DNA of 64,000 nucleotides from Acetobacterium wieringae (GTDB lineage Bacteria > Bacillota > Clostridia > Eubacteriales > Eubacteriaceae). The stretch's first letter is position 1; every line of letters begins with the position of its first letter. Below the pieces are notes generated by a model. That model was not told the origin of the DNA. It searched no databases and saw only the letters and a list, made by a program, of their open reading frames with translations. The position numbers and the translations under genes were made by a program. The DNA is taken from the NCBI RefSeq assembly GCF_026646375.1, contig NZ_JAIPPU010000007.1:62001-126000 (forward strand), given 5' to 3'. This document shows positions 53,070-60,726 of this stretch, in pieces.

Positions 53070-53977
53070 AATTCCTCCTTGGTGGTATTCCAATTTTTTT
53101 GTATCGCTGCCCACTTGGCATCCCGCTGTGCTGCCAGTATTTCAATGTCTGCATCGTCTAAATGTTTAAAGCGACCTTGTGATAGCAGATAATCTTTAAT
53201 TGATGAAAAGTCGCGGGGGTTTTTATTAAGTGTAAACTGTCCGTTTTCGTATTCGGCCAGATACCACAAACCGCAATCGATCATTTTTCTGGCGATCTCA
53301 ATGGTTTCATTGACGGGAATGCCCCAACCAATCGGGCAGGGGGCGACCACATGGATGTAGGTTGTGCCCTTTATTTTTGAAGCCTTTTCAATCTTATTGA
53401 TAAAATCGGGAAGATTCCCGATACTGGCGGTGGCAGCATAGGAAATATTATGGGCTGCCACAATCTCAAAGAGATTTTTTTTGGGGCGTAGATTACCGTG
53501 AATATTTTCACCGCTGGGGGTCGTGGTTGTTTTGGCGCCAAACGGGGTTAAACCGCTCTTTTGGATACCGGTATTCATATAGGCTTCATTATCGTAGCAG
53601 ATATAGAGAATATCATCGTTGCGGTCAATCGCCCCGGATAAGGCCTGAATGCCGATATCGGCAGTTCCGCCATCGCCGGCCAACCCGACCGCTTTGAAAT
53701 TCTTAATCCCAACCGCCCGGGCACCAGCTTCAACACCGGTCAGCATCGAAGCGGTTCCGGCAAAGGTGGAAATGATCGAATTATTGCTAAAACACAAATG
53801 CGGATAATTAAATCCAACCGCCGACATACAGCCGGCTGGCAGTACCGAAATAGCCCTCTCGCCCAGAACTTTAAGAGCGATCCGCACGGCCAGACTGCCA
53901 CCGCAACCGGCGCAGGCCTTATGGCCATAAAAAATTTCACTATCCGTGATCGTTTTTGCAGTTATTTGATTAGTCAT
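53066..53977 (-). CDS. porB: 2-oxoacid:ferredoxin oxidoreductase, beta (TPP) subunit
   Basis: A 303-residue TPP-binding subunit. HKACAGCGG supplies the first cluster cysteines, LPAGCMSAVG the next, and GLAGDGGTADIGIQAL the TPP/magnesium motif (GDG...). NEAYMNTGIQKSG and VAPCPIGWG are family hallmarks. It works with the gamma, delta and alpha subunits encoded immediately upstream to oxidise a 2-oxo acid to acyl-CoA and reduce ferredoxin. ATG 53977 follows GGGGGTG; a TTG one codon earlier is also possible. It overlaps porA by eight bases. Confidence 0.9.
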   Translation of the reverse strand: MTNQITAKTITDSEIFYGHKACAGCGGSLAVRIALKVLGERAISVLPAGCMSAVGFNYPHLCFSNNSIISTFAGTASMLTGVEAGARAVGIKNFKAVGLAGDGGTADIGIQALSGAIDRNDDILYICYDNEAYMNTGIQKSGLTPFGAKTTTTPSGENIHGNLRPKKNLFEIVAAHNISYAATASIGNLPDFINKIEKASKIKGTTYIHVVAPCPIGWGIPVNETIEIARKMIDCGLWYLAEYENGQFTLNKNPRDFSSIKDYLLSQGRFKHLDDADIEILAAQRDAKWAAIQKNWNTTKEEL

Positions 53978-55139
53978 CAATGGTCACCCCCAGTCCGATA
54001 AAATTAACATGTTGCCCACCTGTTTGCAGATGGCGAAAGATTGCGGTGATGTTTTCCCGGCTGATATCACGGCCGCCGAGACCGGCAATGAAATTATAAG
54101 TTTCCAGACGTAAGCCATTCTTTGCAATAACCGAGTTAACATTGGTATAGACGGTGCCTTCATAACCAAAGGAAATGTCTTTTTCCAACACCCCAACAGC
54201 TTTTGCTGATCCCAGTGCCGCAACCAGATCATCACTGGGAAAGGGCCTTAAAAAACGGAGCTTGAGCAGGCCGACCTTTTCGCCACGCTCACGCAACTCA
54301 TCAACCACCTCGCGGCAAAGGCCGGTGATACTGCCCAGGGTAATCAGGATATAATCGGCATCGTCAAGACGGTAACCCTGGGTCAGTCCACCATAACTGC
54401 GGCCAAAAATTTCGGCAAATTTCGCATCGGTTTCTTCGATAATCCGTTTGCTGCCCAATATGGCTTTGTGCTGGAGATATTTAAATTCCATATTATTGTC
54501 GGGACCAACGCTAAAAGCCAGGTTTTTCGGGTTATCCAGACTCATTTTGTTCTCAGTTTGAAAGGGTGGCAAAAAGCGGTCAGCATCGGTCTGACTGGGG
54601 ATTTCCACGGTTTCGTAGGTATGGGTCAGCACGAAGCCATCCAAATTGACCATAACCGGGGTTGATACCAAGGGGTTTTCGGCAATATGGTAGCTTTGCA
54701 GGGCCATGTCCAGGCTTTCCTGGGCATCTTCAACATACACCTGGATCCAGCCACAGTCAAGCTGTGAGAGGGAATCCCGCTGGTCGCCATAAATATTCCA
54801 GGGTAAGGCGGTGGAGCGGTTGGCATTCATCATCACGATCGGAAAGCGACCGCCGCTGGCATAGGGCAAACATTCCGCCATGTACAGCAGACCCTGTGAA
54901 GAGGTCGCCGTAAAGGTGCGGGCGCCCATGGCACTGGCACCAATGGCACAGGATAGAGCGGAGTGTTCCGATTCAACGTGGATCAGTTCGCTTTTTAAAC
55001 TGCTGTCTTCCACCATTTCAGAAATTCGCTCGACCACTGTTGTCTGCGGGGTGATCGGGTAAATCGAAATAACCTGGGGGCGGGCCAACCGAACCCCTTC
55101 GGCAAAGGCATCATTGCCTGATAAAAATGCTTTAGTCAT
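53970..55139 (-). CDS. porA: 2-oxoacid:ferredoxin oxidoreductase, alpha subunit
   Basis: A 389-residue alpha subunit of a four-subunit 2-oxoacid:ferredoxin oxidoreductase. SIYPITPQTTVVERI, VESEHSALSCAIGAS, ARTFTATSSQGLLYM and ALPWNIYGDQRDSL are conserved alpha-chain motifs. The four-gene gamma-delta-alpha-beta form is that of archaeal-type pyruvate or branched-chain oxidoreductases, unlike the single-chain PFOR common in clostridia. This suggests a specialised substrate. It overlaps both neighbours by eight bases. Confidence 0.9.
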   Translation of the reverse strand: MTKAFLSGNDAFAEGVRLARPQVISIYPITPQTTVVERISEMVEDSSLKSELIHVESEHSALSCAIGASAMGARTFTATSSQGLLYMAECLPYASGGRFPIVMMNANRSTALPWNIYGDQRDSLSQLDCGWIQVYVEDAQESLDMALQSYHIAENPLVSTPVMVNLDGFVLTHTYETVEIPSQTDADRFLPPFQTENKMSLDNPKNLAFSVGPDNNMEFKYLQHKAILGSKRIIEETDAKFAEIFGRSYGGLTQGYRLDDADYILITLGSITGLCREVVDELRERGEKVGLLKLRFLRPFPSDDLVAALGSAKAVGVLEKDISFGYEGTVYTNVNSVIAKNGLRLETYNFIAGLGGRDISRENITAIFRHLQTGGQHVNFIGLGVTIDD

Positions 55140-55434
55140 TTGTTTCTACCTCCATTTTAATGGCTTGCTTGGGACAGACTTTTTCACAGATGCCGCAACC
55201 CTTGCAAAAGTCGTAGTCAATATCCAACCCATCAGCTGTTTTAAAAATAACACCGTCGGGACAGTAAAGATAACATTGCAGGCAGTTGATGCATTCACTC
55301 GTAACGATAATCGGACGTTCATTTCGCCAGCCGCAATTTTTTGTAACCAGATAGCCGGCTTCACTGGCAGTGCCTAAGGGGTAATCTGACAATTTTTGGG
55401 GTTTCTGATAATGTCGTAAATAAGGCTTGCTCAT
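55132..55434 (-). CDS. porD: 2-oxoacid:ferredoxin oxidoreductase, delta (ferredoxin) subunit
   Basis: A 100-residue subunit carrying two 4Fe-4S clusters: CINCLQCYLYCPDG (~44-57) and CKGCGICEKVCP (~74-85). It passes electrons from the TPP subunit to external ferredoxin. The N-terminal part WRNERPIIV is the usual lead-in for delta subunits. Its ATG is immediately after the gamma-subunit stop codon and its end overlaps porA. Confidence 0.9.
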   Translation of the reverse strand: MSKPYLRHYQKPQKLSDYPLGTASEAGYLVTKNCGWRNERPIIVTSECINCLQCYLYCPDGVIFKTADGLDIDYDFCKGCGICEKVCPKQAIKMEVETND

Positions 55435-55968
55435 TTAGTAAACCTCCTTAAAATGATCATAGGATTCTTGTAGAATCAACTGGTTTTTGGCCGCGTGGGT
55501 TGCCGACAAATACTGATTACTGGCCTGCTGCAATGATGATAGCGAAACATCGTCAGAGATACTTGCCAGGGCTCCGAGCATTGCTGTGTTACTGAGGGGC
55601 TTTTTGATTATGTTAAGGGCAATCAGATTTGCATCAATTGTCTGGATCTGTGAAAAATCACGAAACTTTTCTGGGGTTGCGGTGTTAATCAGGGCGATGC
55701 CATCGTCTTTCAGATCGTTTAAATAATCAAAAGAGAACAAACTGTCATCCAGAAAGATTAAATAATTACAGGCTTTAATTTCACTCCGATTGATAATTGC
55801 TTGCGTATCAATTTTATTAAAGGCCTGAATCGGCGCACCGCGGCGTTCGGGGCCAAAAGAAGGAAAAGCCAGCGAAAATTTATTGTCGATTAATGAAGCG
55901 GCCCCCAAAATTTTAGCAGCGGTAAAGGCCCCTTGCCCGCCGCGTCCATGCCATCGTATTTCAATCAT
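55435..55968 (-). CDS. porC: 2-oxoacid:ferredoxin oxidoreductase, gamma subunit
   Basis: A 177-residue gamma subunit (2-oxoacid:acceptor oxidoreductase family). IEIRWHGRGGQGAFTAAKIL opens the protein, and FPSFGPERRGAPIQAF is the second hallmark. It is first of the four subunit genes and starts 28 bases after metI with a GAGGAAA site. ATG 55968 gives the family length; a longer in-frame form begins inside metI. Confidence 0.88.
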   Translation of the reverse strand: MIEIRWHGRGGQGAFTAAKILGAASLIDNKFSLAFPSFGPERRGAPIQAFNKIDTQAIINRSEIKACNYLIFLDDSLFSFDYLNDLKDDGIALINTATPEKFRDFSQIQTIDANLIALNIIKKPLSNTAMLGALASISDDVSLSSLQQASNQYLSATHAAKNQLILQESYDHFKEVY

Positions 55969-55996
55969 AATGTTTCCTCGATTCTTAAGTAGTGTT

Positions 55997-56656
55997 TTAT
56001 TTGCTGCTTTTATCCAGTTTTTTTGCGGATGAATCCCCAATAACCTGAAAGATCTGTACCAGCAGCACCAGAACGATCACACAGATAAACATCACTTCGG
56101 GTTCATAGCGCTGATAGCCGTATCGGATGGCCAAATCGCCAATTCCGCCGCCGCCAACGGTTCCGGCCATAGCCGAAAAACCGATTAATGACACCGCAGT
56201 GACGGTAATGTTCTTAATCAGCGATGGTAAGGCTTCCGGCAGCAGAATCTTCAATACAATCGACAATTTACTGGCCCCAGAAGCAATGGCGGCTTCCAGT
56301 ACGCCATTATCAACATCGGAAAAAGACGCTTCGGACAGTCGGCCAAAAAAGGCGATGGCCGCTACTGCCAGAGGAATGACCACAGCATTGGGACCGATGG
56401 ATGTATGCACGATCGCTTTTGAAACGGGTATCATCAATACCAGCAAGATCAAAAAGGGGATTGAACGGGTGATATTAATAATGACGCCGACAATTTGGTT
56501 GATGACCCGATTTTTGAGAAAAAGTGTATTCGATGTTAAAAATAATAACAGGCCAATACTGCCACCAATGATGATGGCGGCCAACAGGGACGAAATGACC
56601 ATTTGCATGGTTTGACCAAAGGTCAGGATCAGTGCTGCTTTTAAATCAAAGTCCAT
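55997..56656 (-). CDS. metI: Methionine ABC transporter permease
   Basis: A 219-residue membrane protein with about five helices and the MetI signature: INITRSIPFLILLVLMIPVS, AIAFFGRLSEASFSDVDNGVLEAAIASGAS (the EAA loop) and MAGTVGGGGIGDLAIRYGYQRYE. It forms the channel of the MetNIQ importer. It overlaps metN by eleven bases and is followed by porC after 28 bases, with no terminator, joining import and catabolism genes. Confidence 0.93.
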   Translation of the reverse strand: MDFDLKAALILTFGQTMQMVISSLLAAIIIGGSIGLLLFLTSNTLFLKNRVINQIVGVIINITRSIPFLILLVLMIPVSKAIVHTSIGPNAVVIPLAVAAIAFFGRLSEASFSDVDNGVLEAAIASGASKLSIVLKILLPEALPSLIKNITVTAVSLIGFSAMAGTVGGGGIGDLAIRYGYQRYEPEVMFICVIVLVLLVQIFQVIGDSSAKKLDKSSK

Positions 56657-57659
56657 GATTGATTACCTCCAAATCGGCCGTATTTGCGGCAAGAAATTCG
56701 ATTGCCAGTTTTAGTGGCTCAGTTTCGCCAATTAGCTGAACATATAGTATCCCAAGCGGTAAATCGTTGATGTATTCAACCTTTCCCAATAAAATATTAA
56801 AACCAATCTGAAAGGTATTGGCAGCGTAATAAAGAATCGGGTTGTTGGCATTGTCCCCCTTAAATGTGAGACGGATAATTGGCCCTTGCATCTTGTCAAT
56901 AATTTGCTCAGGCAAATTGAAATGACTGGTATGACTTAATAACTGTCGGGTGAAGTCTTCCCGTGGTTTGGTGAAAATATCATAGACATCGCCAATTTCG
57001 ACGACCGAGCCCTTGTTCATTACCGCACATCGGGTACAGATACTTTTGATGACATCCAGTTCATGGGTGATGATGACAATGGTGATACCAAATTTTTTAT
57101 TCAGGTCTTTTAATAAGCTTAAAATGGATGAGGTGGTTTCCAGATCAAGAGCGGATGTGGGCTCATCACAGAGCAGAATTTTGGCATCATTGGCCAGTGC
57201 CCGGGCAATTGCAACCCGCTGTTTTTCACCACCTGAAAGGTTGGCGGGGTAGGAATTGGACTTCTCCGATAAATTGACCAGATCCAGTAATTCTTTGACC
57301 CGGGTTTCAGTTTCCGCTTTTGATTTCCCTGCTGCCTTTAAAACAAAGGCAATATTCTGATAGACGGTTAGATTTCGGGCCAGATTAAAGTGTTGAAAAA
57401 TCATCCCGATATTGCGACGGAGTATTCGCAACTGTGTTCTCCGATAATTGGTGACATTTTCGCCGTCTACCAATATTTCACCGGAGGAAACAGTCTGTAA
57501 TAAATTGATGGTACGAAGCAGGGTGCTTTTGCCGGCACCACTTGAACCGGCGATACCAAAGATCTCACCCTTTTCAATTTTAAAATGGGCATCATTGACA
57601 GCCTCAAAAATCTGTTTGTGCTGTTTAAAGCTGACAGAGACATGCTTGAATTCAATCAT
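56646..57659 (-). CDS. metN: Methionine ABC transporter ATPase
   Basis: A 337-residue ABC ATPase. Walker A GSSGAGKSTLL (~37-47), Q loop IFQHFNL, signature LSGGEKQRVAIARAL, Walker B ILLCDEPTSALD. Residues ~255-337 are a NIL domain, which in MetN binds methionine and slows transport when methionine is plentiful. The gene order metQ-metN-metI is normal. It lies 73 bases from metQ, with a hairpin in the gap. Confidence 0.95.
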   Translation of the reverse strand: MIEFKHVSVSFKQHKQIFEAVNDAHFKIEKGEIFGIAGSSGAGKSTLLRTINLLQTVSSGEILVDGENVTNYRRTQLRILRRNIGMIFQHFNLARNLTVYQNIAFVLKAAGKSKAETETRVKELLDLVNLSEKSNSYPANLSGGEKQRVAIARALANDAKILLCDEPTSALDLETTSSILSLLKDLNKKFGITIVIITHELDVIKSICTRCAVMNKGSVVEIGDVYDIFTKPREDFTRQLLSHTSHFNLPEQIIDKMQGPIIRLTFKGDNANNPILYYAANTFQIGFNILLGKVEYINDLPLGILYVQLIGETEPLKLAIEFLAANTADLEVINHGL

Positions 57660-57689
57660 AATTGTTACCTTTTTCTATAGGATTTAAGG

Positions 57690-57724
57690 CAAAAGCTCAG
57701 TTCTTTAAATTAACTGAGCTTTTG
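57690..57724. terminator. Hairpin between metQ and metN
   Basis: CAAAAGCTCAGTT (57690-57702) pairs with AACTGAGCTTTTG (57712-57724), a 13-bp stem. On the minus strand little U tract follows the stem, so it may stop only part of transcription and favour the binding protein over the other subunits. Confidence 0.5.
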
Positions 57725-57732
57725 TTAAAATT

Positions 57733-58566
57733 TTAATAGTCAGATGGTCTTTGGAAAGAAACATATTGTTTGGTCGGATCCTCGATTACTTTTTTAAAGG
57801 CATCGGATTCGATTGCGGCAATGACATCTTTCGCGAAATCGGAATCTTTATCTTCGGTTCGGACAGCGACACCATTGATGTAGCCCTCAGACAGTTTTTC
57901 ATTATAAAGGGCATCAGAAAGGTTGAGTCCTGAACTGAGTGCATAATTACCGTTAATCACGGCAATGCCGACACTGTCAAGACTTCTTGGTAATTGAGGC
58001 GCTTCGATTTCGACAAACTGTAAATTTTTAGGATTGCTGGAAAGGGTGTTTTGAGTGGCTGTTTTAGGATCGACAGCTGGGTCGATGGTGATAATATTGG
58101 TTTGCGCCAAGACTCGAATAGCCCGGGATAAGTTAGTCGCATCATTTGGAATCGCTACGGTAGCGCCGTCTTCGATATCATTAATGGTTTTATATTTTTC
58201 GGAAAAAATTCCCATCGCAGCAGTGGGAACTTCTTTGATAAAGGTTAGGTCTAAGTTATTTTCCTTTGAGAAGTTAGCCAGGTAAGTAGAATGCTGAAAC
58301 AGGTTGAGATCAATTTCACCGGCAGCTAAAGCTTTGTTTGGTTGAACATAATCTGAGAATTCGACGATTTCAACGGTATAGCCTTTTTCTTCCAAGGATG
58401 GTTGAATGGCTTCAGTGAACATATCTCCATATGGTCCGGCACACACGCCAACTTTCAAAACCTTTGCTGGTTCGGTTGTGGCAGCACTTGAAGAAGAACA
58501 ACCCGTGAGAGCAATAAGCAAAATGCTTATAATTGCAATAAATCCGATAATTCGTTTAGTTTTCAT
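57733..58566 (-). CDS. metQ: Methionine-binding lipoprotein
   Basis: A 277-residue MetQ/NlpA-family binding protein. Signal peptide with lipobox LTGC (Cys22). VGVCAGPYGDMFTEAIQPSLEEKGY, DLNLFQHSTYLANF and AIPNDATNLSRAIRVL are the usual ligand-site segments. It delivers methionine to MetNI and heads the nine-gene operon running to the aminotransferase at 50556. The promoter region carries one operator downstream of the -10 and another upstream. Confidence 0.95.
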   Translation of the reverse strand: MKTKRIIGFIAIISILLIALTGCSSSSAATTEPAKVLKVGVCAGPYGDMFTEAIQPSLEEKGYTVEIVEFSDYVQPNKALAAGEIDLNLFQHSTYLANFSKENNLDLTFIKEVPTAAMGIFSEKYKTINDIEDGATVAIPNDATNLSRAIRVLAQTNIITIDPAVDPKTATQNTLSSNPKNLQFVEIEAPQLPRSLDSVGIAVINGNYALSSGLNLSDALYNEKLSEGYINGVAVRTEDKDSDFAKDVIAAIESDAFKKVIEDPTKQYVSFQRPSDY

Positions 58567-58683
58567 TTGAGATCCTCTCTTTTCTAATCATAAAATTTTT
58601 AATTTTTTTTAGTTTATCTACTACATGTAATTACTACATCAGACAACACATGGATTTAGTCATGAGGTCACCACCTTTCAAAT

Positions 58684-58742
58684 CATAGTAAATTTATATG
58701 TTTAATGTGGTTTATTATAACAGGAACCATTTGTTTTTGCAA
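58684..58742 (-). promoter_or_regulatory. Promoter and operator of the metQNI-por operon
   Basis: On the minus strand TTGCAA (58737-58742) and TATAAT (58714-58719) are 17 bases apart. The operator, CATAGTAAATTTATATG on the plus strand (58684-58700), lies 13 bases downstream of the -10. Confidence 0.75.
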
Positions 58743-58750
58743 GAATAAAA

Positions 58751-58767
58751 CATATAAAAATAATATG
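58751..58767. promoter_or_regulatory. Additional CATAT-N7-ATATG site between divergent promoters
   Basis: CATATAAAAATAATATG has perfect CATAT/ATATG arms and lies upstream of both the metQ and the amidotransferase promoters. It may allow cooperative or looped repression of the pair. Confidence 0.6.
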
Positions 58768-58799
58768 AATAATATTATCTATTTCATCAGCCATTTCTA

Positions 58800-58851
58800 T
58801 TGACAATTAGCTCGTTATTATATATAATTTAATACATATAGGAAAAGTATG
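58800..58851 (+). promoter_or_regulatory. Promoter and operator of the glutamine-amidotransferase-like gene
   Basis: TTGACA (58800-58805) and TATAAT (58823-58828) are 17 bases apart, matching the sigma-70 consensus exactly. CATATAGGAAAAGTATG (58835-58851) follows after six bases. Confidence 0.8.
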
Positions 58852-58881
58852 AAACGACTGTTGTTTGAAGGAGGAACTATT

Positions 58882-59571
58882 ATGAAAAAACTGCTCATTA
58901 TAAAGACCGGATCATCGGATCAACATGTGATCAACAAATGTGGCGACTGTGATGTCCGCATTGCCCAGTGTATAGGGATACCATATGATGATGTCCGGGT
59001 AATTTCAGTCTATGAAAATGCCGTACCAATTCTGCCGGACGATATTGCTGGCATTATTATTACTGGTTCCCCTTCAATGGTAACGGATTTGGAACCCTGG
59101 GGGGTAGCAACCGCGCAATGGTTAAAACAGGTTGTTAAAAAGAACATTCCTGTTTTGGGTATCTGTTTTGGACATCAATTGCTTGCCCATACCTTTGGTG
59201 GTTCGGTTGACTATCATGAACAGGGTGAAGAAAAAGGCGAGGTTGAGATTCATCTTACTGAAGATGGCAAGAAAGATCCATTGCTGGGGGTATTACCAGC
59301 CCGTTTTAGTGCATATTCGTCCCACTTTCAGACCGTTACCAAAATACCACCTGATACCGTGATATTGGCAGAAAATGATTTTGAGACGACTCATGCACTT
59401 CGATATAAGGAAAACGTCTGGGGCGTTCAATTTCATCCAGAATGTGTAGGCGATGTATTTTGTAATACTATTGAACATAAAACATATGGTAAAGCCTTAT
59501 TAAGGCGCTTTTATGATTTAGCTGTGACAGCACAAAATGATGAAAAAACAATGCGTTGGCACAATAGCTAG
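58882..59571 (+). CDS. Class-I glutamine-amidotransferase-like protein
   Basis: A 229-residue GATase1 protein. The nucleophile Cys is in LGICFGHQLLAHTFGG, and the His-Glu pair in VQFHPE. Nothing else is fused, so it is not GMP synthase itself. Related stand-alone proteins include gamma-glutamyl peptidases that cut glutathione conjugates, which would suit a cysteine-scavenging role given the sulfur-type operator. It starts at ATG 58882 behind AAGGAGG; in-frame ATG 58849 lies inside the operator and lacks a site. A terminator shared with larE follows. Confidence 0.8.
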   Translation: MKKLLIIKTGSSDQHVINKCGDCDVRIAQCIGIPYDDVRVISVYENAVPILPDDIAGIIITGSPSMVTDLEPWGVATAQWLKQVVKKNIPVLGICFGHQLLAHTFGGSVDYHEQGEEKGEVEIHLTEDGKKDPLLGVLPARFSAYSSHFQTVTKIPPDTVILAENDFETTHALRYKENVWGVQFHPECVGDVFCNTIEHKTYGKALLRRFYDLAVTAQNDEKTMRWHNS

Positions 59572-59600
59572 TTAGATTAGAATATGATAAAAGAGACGAC

Positions 59601-59647
59601 AAAAAACAGGATTACTAAATCAAAGAGTCTAGCAATCCTGTTTTTTT
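59601..59647. terminator. Bidirectional terminator between convergent genes
   Basis: AAAAAACAGGATT (59601-59613) pairs with AATCCTGTTTTTT (59634-59646). The stem is A/T-run flanked on both sides and overlaps the very end of larE. Confidence 0.8.
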
Positions 59648-60452
59648 ATAGCGTCTCGTTCATGCTGCCGGTTCGATAGCCTTTTAAATCAAGGCTGATA
59701 TAAGTGAAGCCAATGGTTTTAAAACGATCATGAATTTTACTGCGAATACCTTCATTAACTAAGGTTTCGAAACCGGCTTCATCGGTTTCGATCCGGGCCA
59801 GGTCACCGTGATAGCGGACGCGCACCTGATGGAAGCCGAGATCAAGAAGGTATTGTTCAGCCTGGTCGATCATCTGCAGGCGATCTGGGGTAATATTCTC
59901 GCCATAAGGGAATCGGGAAGACAGACAGGCAAAGGATTGTTTGTTCCAGGTGGGAAGATTCAATTCCTTCGACAGCTGACGGATTTCATCCTTGGAAAGC
60001 TTGGCAAATCGTAACGGGCTTTTGACACCTAACTCGGTTACCGCTAATAGTCCCGGTCGGTAATCACCATCATCGTCAGTGTTGGAGCCTTCAATAACGT
60101 AATTTAATTTCTGAAGAGTCACAATTTCTTTGATCTTGGTAAAAAGCTCGGACTTGCATAAATAACAGCGGTTCTTGGGATTATGGGAAAAACCTTCAAT
60201 ATCCAGCTCTTCCGAATCAATTATAAAGTGATCGACACCCAATTCTTCAGCATAGGCGGTGGCTTCCTGTAATTCGCGCTTGGGAAAGCTTTCGGACCGG
60301 GCGGTCACAGCGACCGCTTTTTTTCCTAAAACATCGTAAGCAACCTTTAGCAAAAAAGTCGAATCAACACCGCCGGAAAAGGCTACGGCGACACTTTCCA
60401 GTTCGTTCAGGTAATCTTTTAACGCTTGATATTTATTGGTCAGGTTATCCAT
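59646..60452 (-). CDS. larE: LarE-family sulfur transferase (three-Cys type)
   Basis: A 268-residue PP-loop enzyme of the LarE family, which adds sulfur to the pyridine precursor of the nickel-pincer cofactor. The ATP motif is AFSGGVDSTFLL (~24-35). Three cysteines are placed as Cys96 and Cys99 (CYLCKSELF) and Cys176 (SFACLSSRFPYG). LarE with a single Cys176 gives up its own sulfur; three-Cys forms carry a 4Fe-4S cluster and can act repeatedly. No larA, larB or larC lies in the window, so another sulfur acceptor is possible. ATG 60452 follows AAGGAGTG; the longer in-frame start at 60476 lacks a site. Confidence 0.9.
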   Translation of the reverse strand: MDNLTNKYQALKDYLNELESVAVAFSGGVDSTFLLKVAYDVLGKKAVAVTARSESFPKRELQEATAYAEELGVDHFIIDSEELDIEGFSHNPKNRCYLCKSELFTKIKEIVTLQKLNYVIEGSNTDDDGDYRPGLLAVTELGVKSPLRFAKLSKDEIRQLSKELNLPTWNKQSFACLSSRFPYGENITPDRLQMIDQAEQYLLDLGFHQVRVRYHGDLARIETDEAGFETLVNEGIRSKIHDRFKTIGFTYISLDLKGYRTGSMNETL

Positions 60453-60473
60453 AATACACTCCTTCGCATTAAT

Positions 60474-60525
60474 CATAGTAACTATATATGATTAATATTT
60501 TATGGTATTTTTAACCCGTTGTCAA
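60474..60525 (-). promoter_or_regulatory. larE promoter and operator
   Basis: On the minus strand TTGACA (60520-60525) and TAAAAT (60497-60502) are 17 bases apart. CATAGTAACTATATATG (60474-60490, plus strand) lies six bases downstream of the -10, the same arrangement as at the other sulfur genes. Confidence 0.75.
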
Positions 60526-60644
60526 GTGTGATTGTGGGGAATAAATAGCCTGAAGGAGGGAATTGCTTTACAGTCGCTGAATACGGATCGGATGAAAAAA
60601 ACGCAGATAATCAATTTGAATGGTCTCGAATTTCTTTCCCGATG

Positions 60645-60700
60645 TTGATAAAAATATTTATTCATGTATACTATTAGCAATGGTTTAATGAATTAAACCA
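60645..60700 (+). promoter_or_regulatory. arsR-type promoter with TGGTTTAAT palindrome
   Basis: TTGATA (60645-60650) and TATACT (60667-60672) are 16 bases apart. TGGTTTAAT (60681-60689) and ATTAAACCA (60692-60700) are exact inverted repeats around GA, located at the expected start of transcription. Probably the autoregulatory site of the downstream ArsR protein. Confidence 0.65.
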
Positions 60701-60726
60701 TTAAACGGAGGAAGGGAGTGCTAGAA

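Noticed and set aside
58849-58881. Upstream ATG for the amidotransferase-like gene
   Set aside because: It lies within the operator, has no ribosome-binding site, and the later ATG 58882 has AAGGAGG.
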